Source: Rachycentron canadum (Eukaryota > Chordata > Actinopteri > Carangiformes > Rachycentridae). From it: a stretch of DNA of 64,000 nt. The notes beneath the pieces are model-generated. The model saw nothing but the letters and a program-made list of their open reading frames with translations, was not told where the DNA came from and did not search any database. Shown piece by piece: positions 13,520 through 28,646 of this stretch (positions within the stretch are counted from its first letter, which is position 1; each line of letters opens with the position of its first letter). The stretch covers positions 15,267,715 to 15,331,714 of the forward strand of contig CM076659.1 in the NCBI GenBank assembly GCA_038496675.1, read 5' to 3'. Both the position numbers and the translations under genes were made by a program.

Positions 13520-15544
13520 GTCTTCTTATCCCTCTCTCCCAGAATAATCCTCAACTCAAGCCCCTAGGTTGCCGTAGAAACATCAATAACATTCCTGCTT
13601 GACAACATCTTAGTGCATTAAAGTGGTCGTAGGGAGGCTCGGCCCAAGAACGCTGCACGCACAAACACACCCCTACACACACACGCACCTACACACAAAG
13701 ACAGGGACATTGTTAGCTATTCCAGTGAAAACAGCAACAACGAAAAATTCAGGAAAAGTTGTGTAGTTATTTAAACTGTAGGATTACACAGATTGTGATA
13801 CATGTGACATTACTTTTTACAACCTCTCATACTTAGTTTGTTACTTAACTTTAGGTACATTAGAAACTATCATTTAGTAAATAATACAAGCTTCACTTCA
13901 TTGTGTAAATGAGCTAGTTTTAATTTAGTTTCCCCACAATTTTTACTAGTCCTCTAAAATCTGACCTAACACTACTTCTGTCAAAGACAATTTTTTTACA
14001 TCTTTCTGTTTTCTTTCTCCATCTTAATGCCATAGATGGTCTTCATGACAGCAGGGTGTTGTCAACAGTTGTCCACTCTGCTGCTTTGTTGTGGAATAAG
14101 ATCTTAAATCCCTGCCAGGTGTGGTGATACTGCTCTGTGACCCTGGACTCTGACCATCCTGTGTAAGGGGGGCAATGTCATCAGGTCCTCATTGAGACAA
14201 TAATGAGTAATAATTAATCGTTTGGTCTGTAAAATGTGAGATGATCATGAACAATTTCCCGTGTCTTGTTTAATCTTGTCCAAAAGGCCCAGCTATGCAG
14301 TTTATTAAACAGAGAAAAATCCTCACATTGAGAATCTCGAGTGTTTGGCATTTATGCTTAAAAAATGACTTTATATCAATAATATCAGTTTGAGTTTTTG
14401 TCGCTAATCATCAACTGATCAACTAATTGTTAATGTGGTTAAAAGAGTTTTTGGTAACTTTAAGGTTTTTAGGTTTAAAAATTGCTCTCGTCTGGGCATT
14501 CTTAGAACAATCACTAATAATCACACATTATGTTCAGGTTTCTCTTAGATCAGGTGATGAAAGTTTTCGGACTTTTAACAGATGGACAAGCTGCTTCTGT
14601 TGTCTGGAGGGTTTTAATAAACCTTTTTATCAAACCTTTCAGTGAGACATTGACAGGGAGGTGTTTGGACAGACTAACCCCCACTTAGTATTATAGTCAA
14701 AGCAAACTTTACTCTGTTCCTTCTCATGTGAATCAGTTTGAGTAAAAAAATAAGGTGCAGGCCAGTCAGTTCTGTAGGACTACAACAGGGATCTGGACTG
14801 GGTTTCTTCCTTCTCTGTTGCACTCTGAAGAGGACGTCTGTGTGTGAGAGTGACAGCATCCACTAGAGTCCACTCTCGGCTTAGAGTAACATTTCTGTCT
14901 CTCCCTCTCTCTGTCACTTTTCTCTCTCTGTCCCTCTTCCTCCCTCCCTCTCTCTCACTCAGTCCATCTCAATTAATACTCTCCCACCTCCCTTCGAGGG
15001 CCTATTATACATTAGCCCTCTAAATCGAATCTCATGGAAATTGCCAGGGAGACTAACGCTGCCAGTTTGACTGACACACCACTGGATTTGTATGCAGCGC
15101 AAAGAACAGCGCAGCACCTACACATGCAAAATTACATACACAGATGCATGAACAGACCCGAGCGGTCAGCCGCATGCTCGCTCTGGTCCTGAACATGAAA
15201 GCGAGCAGTTTGGACACACAGATACACGCTCGCATACACATGCGGTGAACTAAACAGTAGGTTATGCCCTTCAAAACACACAGATAATTTAATGTCATAC
15301 CTACAGTACAAAGAAAAAACAGGGCGAGTCTGTGTGTGTGGGGTGTGTGGTGATAATGATGCTCTCTCACAGTGACAGCAGCTGAAGATTGTTCCGTGGA
15401 CAGACCTGTCATCATCCCAGTCAAATTATTCTGATTGGCTGCTGATTTCCTGATGGCGTCCATCTGTGTCTGTGTGTGAGGGTGCGTTATGCGTGTTTTG
15501 TGTTTGATTGAGAGCCTGTGTGCTTGCATTCTTGCATATGAGAT

Positions 15545-15546
<2 letters not shown>

Positions 15547-15580
<34 letters not shown>
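15547..15580 (+). repeat. (GT)17 microsatellite
   Basis: Uninterrupted GT run. Confidence 0.96.
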
Positions 15581-15582
<2 letters not shown>

Positions 15583-18021
15583 TTCTTGATGGAAGCCCTG
15601 TTTCATCATCTGTTGCCATTCCCACCTGTCTCCACGGTGACTGTGCTGTGTCTAATCACTTGATGTGATTTGTGTTGGTAAAACAACATACCTTCCTCTG
15701 ATGAGAGCCTCCCCCCTAGTGTCTGTGTGTGAGTGAGTGTGTGTGCGTGTGAGAGAGTAGGTGTGGGTGTTTGATGCAGGCACCCTTTGGGGCTTCCAAA
15801 TCAACATTGTCAAGATCCCGCTGTCCCATTATACAGAGACAAACCTTTTTGTCTGACACACACACACAGGCACACACACTCACACACACACTCTACAGGC
15901 CAGATGCACACTGAATACGTAGCAGGTCCTCGTACAACACTGTACAGTCAACTTGTGAAGCAATCACACAGATTTTTATACCTTCCCAGTTTTCTTAACT
16001 GTTTTACATTGCTGACTTTCCCTTTCTGCTATTACTATTGTCTCTCTTTCTCTCTCTCACACACATGCACACGCACGCACTTGCATACCTTGCGAGTGCT
16101 CTAGTAAGACAACCACATAATGGGCTAAAGAGGAACATGAAGCAGATGGTTTTCCAGCTAGCTGCCTCACTAATGCTAACAGGACTTGTCACACAGGGAA
16201 AGAGAGCAAGAAGGATGGCAAGATTGATAAAGAAGAGCTAGGGGAGATATTTATGGAGAGACAGAAAGTGACACAGACAGACAGCATGGAAAATTTACCT
16301 TTGCAAGGTGAGAGAGGTGACAGTTATCACTGAAAGGAAAGAGAGCAGGCTCAGATAAAAAGTACTTCATGTAAAAGGTCTAGAAGTTTAAAGTAACTAA
16401 ACCACCATTGCAAACCCTGCTTTAAAGATGAGTCTTTCCTCCACCTAAATACTCTAACTAACCAATTATGTACCTATAGGGCTGAGTGTCGAACCTCAGT
16501 ACTTTTTCAGTACAGACCACAGTATGTCTGCAGCATTGAGTATTGAAAGTCAGAGCTCAAATGTTTCTTTGAGAGGTTTACTTATTCTTATTTTAGATAT
16601 GCTGATCTAGATTGGGTACCTTTTTAAACTTTAGACCGTTTTTCTGTTAATTTATTTATTTTTATCTAACACCAATACATCAAGCAGTTTGGGCATGGAT
16701 AAAAAGGAGTTACTATGTCTTTAAGAGCAACACCTAGCATATGTAATGGCTTTTTCTTTGACATGTTTCACAATTTATGAGACCTGTAAAAATCAAATCA
16801 TTGTGTGTGATGTGACAGATACACAAAGTTACTTAAGAGTACAGTCCTATTAAAGTGTTTATGTTTATAATGGGTCAGATACACAAGGACAAAGGGATAG
16901 GAAAGGCAACTGCACCTTTTCACTGTCTTTCCACCGTCAACCCCTCTTACACCCACACTTTACCCAGGAGACTGTGTTCCCAATCTGTGCCAGGCTGTGA
17001 AACATTAGCACCATGCAATATTCAACAGGACTAAGTCAGGCTTTTAGCATCAAGTGGATGTAGACTCTATATGTTTAGAGGCAAGCCTGCAGCAAGAACA
17101 ATCTGATTATCTAACAAGCGAGAACTTTCACTGATAAGTATGGTGTTTAGTTTGATGTTTATGCGCAGGGTGTGTGTGTTGCTTGTATGCTCTTAAAGAG
17201 CATGTGTGCCACCATAAAAGATGCTCAGTCCTTTTTAACTAATCAGCAAGGATGAAACAGTGAGAAATGATGCAGAAATGATGAGTGGAATGAAAAGCTG
17301 AGAAAAGCAGTAACTCTCCAGAGATACAGAAGTTATTTTTACTTTCCTACTTCAATTTAGCTTTTTGATTTTTAAGTGTCACCTCTGGCACAGCTTCTAA
17401 AAAGATATGAAGACTTTGTAGTATTTGTGGGAGCTGTTGCGTGTATTTGTCTACAGGCTTTGTGTTGGCAATGTGCATGTACACCCACCCTGCTGAATGT
17501 CTGGGAGCTCTTCTTCATTGCATGATTAACAGATGGACAGTGAGAGAAAGATGCAACTCAAACAAAATCATGCCATGATTTTTTTTATTTTTTATTAGTC
17601 AATTAACTCTTTAATGGATCAACAGCAAATTAACTGTTAATTTTTCAAGCAAAAATACCAAATATTTGATAGATGGAAAGCAATGTTTAGACTGTAGGTA
17701 AGACAAATAAAGTATTTGTTAACATATCACCATTTTTAATGATTCTTTTGATGTTTAAATCTTCTTAAAACAAAGAAATTGACCAAACCAAGCACACATA
17801 CCAATTTTAAAATTAAAAATGTTGATTTTTTTTTTTTTTTAAACCATCTCACATAGGGCCAACCTTGTGAAATAACCAATTCTATTTGAGTGCCATAAAC
17901 CATAAGCCTCTCAACCTACATGGACTTAGAAGAATAATTAAATTAAATTAAATTAATAAAAGTAAGAAAAGTAGAGAAGTAAACAAAAATGACTTTTAAT
18001 AGATTAACTTGGATTATACTG

Positions 18022-18030
<9 letters not shown>

Positions 18031-18079
<49 letters not shown>

Positions 18080-18080
18080 A
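18031..18080 (+). repeat. Compound (TA)n(TG)n microsatellite
   Basis: About 15 TA units pass directly into about 10 TG units, an alternating purine-pyrimidine tract. Confidence 0.96.
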
Positions 18081-19420
18081 TTGCCATGCAAATACAGGAA
18101 ACATCTACTAAATACACTATTAACCAAAAACTTTATTATATTATTTTACTACTTATAAACTAATACTTGTATTAATACTTCTTTATTTTGCTTTTGAAAT
18201 GTAACCAAAAGCATAATCACCATCCACAAATATTTGATTGGTGACCTCTGAAACCCAACTATTAAAGTTCAGTGGAGTCTGACCTTTGTATGCCATTTTC
18301 AGTGTTTTCAGTAGACAGAATATTCTCCTCTCTTTGTTCTATGGTTTTTCTTTTCCTGTTCCCCATTCTCTCTTTTACCATCTTAAATTTAGACTCCGTC
18401 CTTCTTTGTCCCCTGCCTGACTCATTTCTTCTCCACTGCCCTCCTTCTGAAGCTTCACTCTCTTCCCTCTGTTTCCCTGCCTCTCACTCTCTCCTCCTTT
18501 CTAAGCCAAGGTACAGTTCATCATTGTTTCATCAGCTACTGACTCTTTTTTACTCTCTTGTATACACATATCTATTTATCTTTTTCCATCTTTGTCTCAC
18601 TTTATCCACCTACACACACTCACACTCACATATTCTCATCCTGGCATTCTGAAAAAAAAAAGAAAAAAAAATTCACAGCTCTGGTAAACTGTTATACCTA
18701 CCCACACTATCTAACCTTGTGTTAATCCATCATCTGACTCTTCTCTCCGCCTCTCTTCCTGTTGCTCATCCTTTTCTGGCAAACAGCAGCTCTTGAATAA
18801 TTGCAGTGAGGAAGAAATTTTCAATGCATACATGATGGGCTCTCTGAAGCATCTCTCTCTCGCCCTATGAAAGTCTATCCCTTCTTCTTAATCCCACCTT
18901 GTCTAACTGAAGAACCTACTTTTAGAGACACACACACACACACACACAGGCAACACACAATTTGGATGAAAGCAGCTGACTGCAATAGGAAATGCATGGG
19001 AGAGACTTATCTCTCAGTGGCACTATGTTACTCAATACACACACTGAAACGTCAACTGTTTGGTAGCACCTACTCATTTATACACTCACATTACCGCATG
19101 CACATAAATACACACGTATAAAGAGACACACATGCAGCCATTTACATACATTTACAGGTCAACTACTGATTGTAACACAACCCTAGAGGTGGTTTGCTGT
19201 GTAGCCAAACACTTAAGTTGTTGATCATTCAGTTCTCCCATACATATGTTCAATAGAGTAGTGCATGTGTGCCTCTGCGTGTGTGTATTTATGTCAGTGT
19301 GTAGGTGTGTGTATGCAGGATCATACGTTATGTGGAGTGTTTTAACACTGTCATGATTAGTGCAGTTATGTGTTGTCAAGTGGGAGGAATCACTTCCATT
19401 TCTACATAATGATGTTTACA

Positions 19421-19457
<37 letters not shown>

Positions 19458-19478
19458 ACATACACACAAACACACACG
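19421..19478 (+). repeat. Imperfect (AC)n microsatellite
   Basis: Starts acgcgc, then AC with GA, TA and AA interruptions. Confidence 0.93.
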
Positions 19479-21571
19479 AAACAAAAATAATGTAACCAAC
19501 AGAGGGATTTTTGAGAAGTAGAGTGTTATGCTCACTTGACAAACAATACAGACAAACCTTAACACCAGTATGTCGTTCTACATCTGCGTCGCTCACATCT
19601 CAGTTTTTACATCATTTGATGAACACAAAGTTGAAACACACACGCACACACACAGTCACCTCTCATTCCTGTTCATTAATCCACCTCCCTCCCTCCAGCT
19701 GTGCAATCATAATTTAAAGGTGTTGTCTGTATAATTTCTGTGGATTATGTGATTAGGAAGCTATTGTGGCAGATTAATGTGTGAATGAGGTTAACCCGTT
19801 ATGAAATGGCTTTTGTCAGCCCGTGCCCTCTGCAGCCTATTGTAATGCTCTGTCCTTGTCCTTTTGTGTGTCTGTGTGTGGAAAAGAGAGACAGGTGGAG
19901 GCTAAAGCCTTCTAATCTTTAAACCACCATATTTATTTATGATCATATGTCTCGATTTATTTAGTTAATGTGTTGGGTGTTAGTCCGGTTTAACCCCGCA
20001 CTTCACCCCTCTCCTCTCCTCTGCTCTCTTCCTCCTCCTCTGCCTCTACTCTCTACTCTCTGCATTAACAGTAGAGACAGACAGGGCCACATAGGCACAG
20101 CTCCAGAGCAGAGCTGTTGTTGGATCCGGATGGAGCTCTAAAGAGAGGAGGCATGGCTGTGGCACAGCCTGGAGCCAGCTGTCACAAATAGAACATTTAA
20201 TAGTGTCTCTCTCTTACTCTCTGTCTCTCTGGAGCTGGTCTGCTGTCGGCTCAGGTCATCCCAGATAGGACTCTATCTTAGGATGATCTCACTGACAGCA
20301 CCCACTTTAGACTAATCACTCCATTTAGACTGGAGTGGCCCTGAGGTGGGAGGGAGAGAGACGGAGACAGAGAGAGGGACAGAGAGGAAAAGAAAAACTG
20401 AAAGAGAGAGAGATGACAGAGATGAACAGTTACTACCCTGCAGGAAGAGAAGGAAATGAGGGAAGATCAGAGCAAGGGCCAAGATTCTGTAGATTCTGTA
20501 AGAGAGAAAAAGAAAGAGGGTGAGCGAATTTATTCTACAGCCTGTCTATGAATCATATTAATTGTTAATTAAAATGAGGAGGTATATTTGTGTTGATATT
20601 TGACTATATGTATATGTCCGATTCTATTCATTCAGGCCTGGGTGTTTGTGTGAGCTTGTTTATTTGGTTATGCAGTAAACAGGACAAAGAACATGCATGT
20701 CTAGTTGAATGTTCACCTAGACTACACCTTTCATGTCTTTATGTTTCTTGCCATCTGATAGTCTTCTTGTTCCGGACCTCTGAATCACATCTTCACTTGT
20801 ATATACCAATGGGTCTGGGTTTGCAGGTGAGAGAAAGACTGGTCATGTCTTTGTCAGAGGTAACAAGTGTGGATGAAACAAACAAAAATCATACTTATTG
20901 CTCTCATTTTGTCATTATGAGTTATTTTGTTGATAGATCCATTTCTATTTCTGTATATTTCTAGAAATCTATTTTGAAGTAAATCTACAATAGTGTAAAG
21001 TGTGGAAAAAGTGCAGCGGTCTGATTAGTTTCTAAATCCACTGTACATATTGTTAAAGCACAGTTTGATTTATAATGACCTTGTCCCTAAACTCACAGCG
21101 GCAGTTTGTACATAATGTACAACTGCATAGGAAGTATTTGTTCGCTGAAAATTGAATGAGCTGGTTTCTGTGATTTAGGAGCAACAATTTATTAAGTAAA
21201 CAGAACTTGTCTGAAGATATTGTTTCAACAGGAAATGAAATAGCTTCAGAAGACTTGCACATCCTCTGCGTGTTGAAAGTACACTGTGATCCCTGATGGA
21301 ACTGTCTATTCACTGACGCCCAGGGTGTGTTTGTGCATGTCTGAAGTCTTTTTACTGTATGCCAGCTAATAATGTACAATAGCTCCCTCTCTCCCATGTG
21401 TGCTTCCCATCCCCTCTCTCTATGGCCAGATAACCCCCACCTGTCACTCCTCGCCCTCTGCCTTTCCTTTCCCATTCTTCTATCTCTCCTTCCATCCGTT
21501 CATCCCTGGGTGTCCCTATTCATCCAGAGTGATGGAGTTGGTCCGACTTGCCATTGCCTTTCAATGTGGCC

Positions 21572-21572
<1 letters not shown>

Positions 21573-21619
<47 letters not shown>
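21573..21619 (+). repeat. (AC)n microsatellite
   Basis: Uninterrupted AC run, about 130 bp before the AC run that enters gap 2. Confidence 0.97.
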
Positions 21620-21622
<3 letters not shown>

Positions 21623-21749
21623 TTTGTGTTCGCCACCCATTTACCTGACTCAATGCCTCTATTCTCTGGCTCCAAATTGACCGTTGGCTGGACAGATGGA
21701 CGGCTGACCCATGGTGGTCCCTTTCTCTTCACTCCTTCTCTCTAACACA

Positions 21750-21800
<51 letters not shown>

Positions 21801-22300
21801 NNNNNNNNNNNNNNNNNNNNNNNNNNNNNNNNNNNNNNNNNNNNNNNNNNNNNNNNNNNNNNNNNNNNNNNNNNNNNNNNNNNNNNNNNNNNNNNNNNNN
21901 NNNNNNNNNNNNNNNNNNNNNNNNNNNNNNNNNNNNNNNNNNNNNNNNNNNNNNNNNNNNNNNNNNNNNNNNNNNNNNNNNNNNNNNNNNNNNNNNNNNN
22001 NNNNNNNNNNNNNNNNNNNNNNNNNNNNNNNNNNNNNNNNNNNNNNNNNNNNNNNNNNNNNNNNNNNNNNNNNNNNNNNNNNNNNNNNNNNNNNNNNNNN
22101 NNNNNNNNNNNNNNNNNNNNNNNNNNNNNNNNNNNNNNNNNNNNNNNNNNNNNNNNNNNNNNNNNNNNNNNNNNNNNNNNNNNNNNNNNNNNNNNNNNNN
22201 NNNNNNNNNNNNNNNNNNNNNNNNNNNNNNNNNNNNNNNNNNNNNNNNNNNNNNNNNNNNNNNNNNNNNNNNNNNNNNNNNNNNNNNNNNNNNNNNNNNN
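21801..22300. other. Assembly gap, 500 N
   Basis: Exactly 500 N inside one (AC)n microsatellite: AC repeats run 21745-21800 on the left and 22301-22347 on the right, in the same orientation. The gap probably replaces a long AC run. Confidence 0.99.
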
Positions 22301-22349
<49 letters not shown>

Positions 22350-22683
22350 AGTGCTATGCCCATAGGGCTTCTTGGAGAACACAAATATGTGTTCAGAATG
22401 TTTTTTTCCTACTTATTATAACTCTACCTCAGTTTCCTTCTCTCTCTCCTTGTCTCTCTCTCATCAGACATAAAAACTACCTTTTGAATTAGTGATGATA
22501 ACGTATATTTCAACAACACTATGCACAGCTTCAGTTTCATCAGTTTCAGAGTTTCTTTGATGTGTAAGTGTGATCAGTTGTTATGTCCAACGCTCATAGT
22601 TGTGCGATTTACTGTTACATTGCATAGTTTACAATAAAAACCTTTCTTCTATCAGAATGTGAGTCTAATTGAGGATCAGGTCT

Positions 22684-22740
22684 GCTTTATTGGCCAGGTA
22701 TGTTGATATGTAGAAGGAATTTGACTTCAGTTTTATCTTG
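22684..22740 (+). repeat. Fragment of a teleost interspersed repeat
   Basis: tttattggccaggtatgttg followed by aaggaatttgacttcagttt resembles a motif commonly found in fish retroposon 3' regions (TTTATTGGCCAAGTATG, AAGGAATTTGACTCC). Only a short piece is recognisable. Confidence 0.45.
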
Positions 22741-25072
22741 CTTTCACACACCTCTCACTGTGGTTATATCAAAAACAGCCATTTTGCTTCAAAACTAATT
22801 ATTTGTGTGTAAAGTTAATGACTTATTTAGCTCTAAATCAGACAACCATTGGACAACACACACACACAGTATCAATATAGATGTTACTAATATTATGTAC
22901 ATGGTGCTGTAGAGTGCATATTATGTACAGTACACTGTCTATAGATCTATGAAGTAAAAAATGTACAGCATGTCTGATATACCTGAAAGGTCTGTACTCA
23001 ACATGGCATGCATTTGCTGAGCTCTTGTATCATACATAAGTGTGGCTTTGTCAACAGTCTGCTGGGCCAGATCTTTTCCATCTGAGGTTAATCCCACAGA
23101 GAGAGAGGGATCCCAAACCTGAATATTGCTGCAGCTCAAATCTCCTCACAGTCAGATGCCACTACTCACATCTCACACCTTCACACAGAGGGGTTTGCAT
23201 GTCAAGATAAGTGGAAAAGGTAAAGGGAGACAAACATTGAATGGCAAATGCACGCACGCACAGCACATACCCGTATAAACACTTACACATGCACACACAT
23301 CCATATGGAGGAAAGACACACATACAGTATGAACACACACAGATGCATGCGTAGACACACACTGGCAGTGGAGCTCATCTGTGTGCTATCTGCTCTTTTC
23401 TCTCTGCAGTAGGCAGATAAGTGCCATAGTCAAACCAGCGAGGGAGAAACACTGTACTAGATAGGTCCTGTAGCGACTCTCCATATGCCCTGCGGTGGCT
23501 CTGTGCGTGTTTGTGTTTGTAGGGACTGAAGCAGCAATGTATTTTGAAATACTCTGAGATCCTGCTTCCTAAATATCAGTCAAATTTTAGTGCAAACTTC
23601 AAATAAAAGTTGCCATTCAAACAGAAAATGACTGATTTTAATCTGTAGTAATGTGAATTATGTTCAACAGAGACTGAGTTTCCAGCCTCTCTGGGTTTGT
23701 GCACACTGAGAAACAAAGTATCGAGCCTTTAGTTGATTGTGGTCAGTAAAAGCACGTTAAGCTTGTTTTCCTCTCTCACCAGATGCAACCATTACTGTTT
23801 GTTATTGTTGTTGTATCTTGTTCCCACTATAACTCTGACCCCCCCATCTATATACTTCTTATGAACATATTATTATGACCTGATGTCACCTTCTCACTTC
23901 TGTTACAGCCTTTTAGGTCCTCTACTCCTTCACCTTACATGCAGAAAATGAATTAATGAAGAGGTGGCTTTGCGCTAAATTGTAAAGTCCTAGCCATTTC
24001 CATTTCTTCATTCTGCCATGTTTCAAGCTTAAAGCCTTTTATCCTGCCAGTCTTTTGAGTGCCTGGGCCGTGTTGTGCCCTTCGCTTTGGTGTCCATTCT
24101 ATTCTGCTCCTTTGCTCTACTTTCACTGGCTATCCATATCCTCCCTCATTATTTGTATAATCATGTGTTTACTGTCTGCACTAGGATTAAAAGGACGACC
24201 CCAGACTGCTAACAACCGATAATGAGAATGAACTCAGTAATAGAAAGATAACTGGTTTGTTGTTTTATAGTCTCATCTTTGTTTTGCTTCTCTTTAGTTT
24301 GTGGTCTCTGTGTCAACACAGTTGCACAATTCAACTCTGACTTGTCACCAGATTTATTAGACTTAACTACCCTAGACTGAGGCACATCAGAATATGTTTC
24401 TGTCACCTGTGAACCAATGAGAGACAATATTCTCCTTTCAGATCTCACCTCAACGGTCATCTAGTGTGCTGACCGGTGACTCCAATAGCATCATTGTATT
24501 TTTGCACTATAGGTGGAGGCTGAGAAAATAGAATATAAAAAGTTTACTTGCCAGTTTAGTTACTAGTTCACCCAATAATGTCCTGATCTGGCACTGAAGC
24601 TGCTGAAGCTGGAGGACTCCTGAAAACAACACAAAGCAAAGTTTCATTTAAGATAGATTTAGGATAAAATCAGCTTTTGCAATAATGCTTCTTAGAAAGA
24701 TGCAAAAAGCCTCTTCCCGAACAGCAGCAGGTTCTGTGAACCCCTTTGATTTCCTCTTCAAGACTCTCTCTGCCTTTGTGCACTTGTGTAACCTGATGTG
24801 GTATCATACAGTTGAGCATTGGTCTGAAGAGCTGCATTGATCTGTACAGTGCCCGATAGACTCATAGACTGCTGCAAAACCCTCTGTAATAAAAATAAAT
24901 AAATAAAAGAAGCAGAAGTTTATCTCCTAGCAACATACAGTAACAGCATCCTGGAGTCTATTTTCCTTCTTTCTGTGTCTCTTTTTTTCTTCCTTTCTTT
25001 CTGTCTCTTTTCTATTTTTCTCTGCCTCCTCACACCCAACAAACACTTGAGTAGACTCCTTTTGACTGCCAC

Positions 25073-25075
<3 letters not shown>

Positions 25076-25122
<47 letters not shown>
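25076..25122 (+). repeat. (TG)n microsatellite
   Basis: Uninterrupted TG run. Confidence 0.97.
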
Positions 25123-25127
<5 letters not shown>

Positions 25128-28100
25128 AGGGGTCCTTGTGCATGTCCATCTCTGTGCTTTCTACCATGCAGGATAAAAGCCTTTCAGCTGTGACTGCTGC
25201 CAAATCAGCCCCTGCCACACCACTGCAACTCCACTCCAGCACCAGTTAACTATCACACTGCTGTCATTAGAAACCGTGTGTGAGTGTGAGTGTGTGAGAG
25301 AGTGTAAGAGAGTGGTGGACAGAGAGAGATGTAGAGGATGAGAGAGAAAGGAATAGCAGGCTCAACAATCTGGGTCACAGGATTCAGGCGACTGAGCACC
25401 AGTGATATGTTTCTGATCAGGTCTACTAGTGTGGATCTCCTCAGCACTGGCTGAAACACAGTCTGGGTAGACTCTGGGTAAACTCTTGTATGTGATCATA
25501 AGACTCAGTGAAATGGGCAAATGTGGTGTTTTATGATCTATGCTTATGCACTGCCAATCAAACACAGTTATACAGACAGCATATTGCTTCCTCAGTCGTA
25601 GGTCTGATGGTAAACTGTTTTCTTATTTTCAACAAATTCCATATGAATTTATTATATTAACCATGTTACCTGTGTGGACAGAGGTTAATATCAACACTAT
25701 ATACTAGTTTTCAATGACACAATAGTGCCTGGCTGTTATAGGATGTTAAATGGCGCTTAAAATAGATGGAAGTATATATTTGTGTTTTTTCTTGTTTTTC
25801 AAGTTATATATATTCAGCTGGAACAAATGAACTCAGGGCTGAGTGCTTATGACTGGAGAAATCAGAAAGAATTAGGAGACAGACTGATGCATTGTTGGTT
25901 TTGGTGTTCTCATGGCATTCATTGACAGTAGTAAAATATAGCCAGTCTCATTTGTTAAGATGTAAATCAGCTTGAAATTGGACACTGGTGAGACGTAACT
26001 GTTAACCAATGTAATCTTACTCAGTGAAAGAAACTCAGAAACAAAACCATACTTGAATTAATTTGTCACAGTTTTTGTAATAATACTGAATATGCAGCAG
26101 ATACAAGATTTTAGAACATTCCAGGTGTTTACTCTCGGTGGACGAGCTGGAAGAGAACTGTGGCAGAACAGTGTTGTCACAACTATGTGAATCTCTTCAC
26201 TATATTTTGAATGGAGTCATTTAATCTTTTGGAAGTTTTGTGTGTTTGATTTTTCTGCTAGCTGTTTTGCTCTTAGGAGTCTGTGCAGCTTGCAAAGTAT
26301 ATGACATTGTTTGCCTAACAGATCGCTTAGGTTTAGAAAGTCAAGGATGGGTTAATCAGGGTTTACGTTATTCTCTTTAAGTTGGGCCTGAACTGCCATT
26401 TTTATTTAACTAGGAGAGCTTCAGCTGTTGTTTACCATTAACATCCCATTTCAGTGGTTAAGGGATCACTTCTTCATGCTGCATTTAAAGGGTTTAAATT
26501 ACAGCTTCACCAAAGCAGCTGAATGAAAAGGTTAGTTGGGACAAAACCTTATCTAATTTTTACAGTAGCAACTTATGGTCAAACCAAAACATGCAACTTA
26601 CAGGGTTAAGGGGGCACTTCCCTCTCCCACTAACCAGCTCATAATCCAGGTAGTTTGCCTGTTGACAATTGTGTATCAGAGGCCTTAAGTGGCTTTACGC
26701 AACTAAGTACCTTAACAGATCAGACAGCTCTCCTATACGTACCACATGAGCCATGTGTAGGATAAGACGGGTCTCAGATACAGAGCCGATTGACCTTGAG
26801 CACTGAGAGTAATCTTTACATTAGTACGGCCACAGTTCATTTGCAGGTTACTACCGGCTACAATAGCAGAAAATTGTTAGTGAATTGTGTACAACAGAGC
26901 TGCAGAGTGGGCTCCTGCCTTTTGACTAATGCAAGTTCCTGCAGACCCTGGTCTTCCTGTCATGCTGAGTGTTAACACAAATGTTGATGCCCACTTGAAT
27001 TTTTTTAAATGATTTGTAAACTATAGTTTTTTTTTTTTTTTGTGCATTCATCTGCATTCAGCGAAACCATGAGCTTTTAACATTTAATGTATGACTGTTA
27101 AAGTTCACAAAAGAACAAAAACTCCTTAATGATGCCAACATGTTTAAACAGTTGACTGCTTTGCTCTTAAAAAGTCACACAAATAGTGACGCTTTTCTTG
27201 AAATACCATGACGGCCAGTAACTGTGATGAACAGAGCAGCTACGTACCTTGTGCTTTAGTCCTTGTTCTGGGAATCCATGTCATCCAAAGCCCAAATGTA
27301 TGAATTATATCGATCACAAAATTATTTGTTTTGATAATACCCAGAGACAACCAAAATTAATAGAAAACAAGTGTGTGTTTTGTGAGGTTTCAACCAGCAA
27401 CTGATTAGTTTGCCTGCAGTTTTAACAGGTGGTCAGTGTGTGCAAACATTTAAAAAGTTCCTTGAACTATTTTTTTTTACTTGGCTTCTGTGTGACCCTG
27501 TTAAGTCCTGCGTGGTCTGGATCAGCCTTAAACAGTTGAAAATAAGAAACTTGGACACTCCAACCAGATGATATTTCCTCTAAATAAAAAAAATGACAAA
27601 AGTAAAACATATTAACTGTATCTAAAACTGTTGGTGCTGAGTAGCTTGTCTTTTTTGGTTCAGATCGAATAGAAACAATGAAGTCCTTGACAGTCATCAT
27701 TTGCAGTGTCGTGGCAACACTAGTTTTATAATAATGTGTTTTACTCAACCAAAGTGTGACACACACTCTTACACCATGTTTAAAACGTCTACATGTGTTT
27801 TATATTTGTGCTTTATTTCCTACATGCAGTTTCCTTATGTAGCCTAACAACAGTTGAGCAGCTACAGACACGTATAATAATTAACAGGGTATTCTAACAA
27901 AAAAGACACACTTACACATGTGAGTTCCAATAACACTCATGCAGTGCACAAATACATGATTCATTGTGACCCTCTCCTGTTCTCCTCACAAGCGCTGACA
28001 GTTGCAATGAAATCATGAGCATAAAATTGAGACAAATTAGGGGTAATTAAATGACAGTTGGACAGTAATATGTTCATTTTCTGTGTTATAACAAAGTGGA

Positions 28101-28612
28101 AGGGACAGAGACAGGAGACAGAAAGAAAAAAAACATAAAGAGGTGGTGGCTGGAGGGAGGCAATGAGGGAGTGGAGAATGTTAGTCAAATAAATTGGAGA
28201 ACTACGGATGTGAATAAAAAAATGTCTTGAATCAAACAGAAACAGAAAGGAAGTTAGTCAGCTATTCGCTCTGGCAGTCAGACAGTCAATAAGTCAGGCA
28301 GACACACAGAGAGGCAATTGGAGATGCGCTCCCCTTATCTACCATCAGCCAGGGGTGGGAGAGCACCATTGACCTCAATCACAAACCTGTGCATGTTTGT
28401 CTCAGGGGTTGTTTACACTGCTTGTGTATGGGTGTGAGCTGCCGTATAATGTAGTGTATGGGTTCTCTGAGAAATAATGTTTTTTTTTTTTTTTTAAAAC
28501 TTGTATTATAGTTGTTTTCTAGAACCATAATTCTAACTTCTGGTAACTTGAAAATCTGTTTTCCTGTTTGCCATTGTTCTTCTTGCTTCTTTAACCCTCA
28601 TTTGAACCTTGT

Positions 28613-28646
<34 letters not shown>

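Larger units (their letters stand above)
8053..21572. other. Non-coding, microsatellite-rich
   Basis: Contains the listed microsatellites, a (TTCTA)n run near 10208-10237, a CA/GT cluster at 15120-15330 and 15720-15900, and pyrimidine-rich tracts at 14895-14960 and 18330-18610. 19715-19860 is an unrepetitive block of balanced composition that may be a conserved non-coding element. No exon was recognised. Confidence 0.5.

Noticed and set aside
18272..18652. 126-codon open frame beginning MESDLCMPFSVFS
   Set aside because: Hydrophobic and serine-rich translation of a T/C-rich tract; no splice sites or family features.
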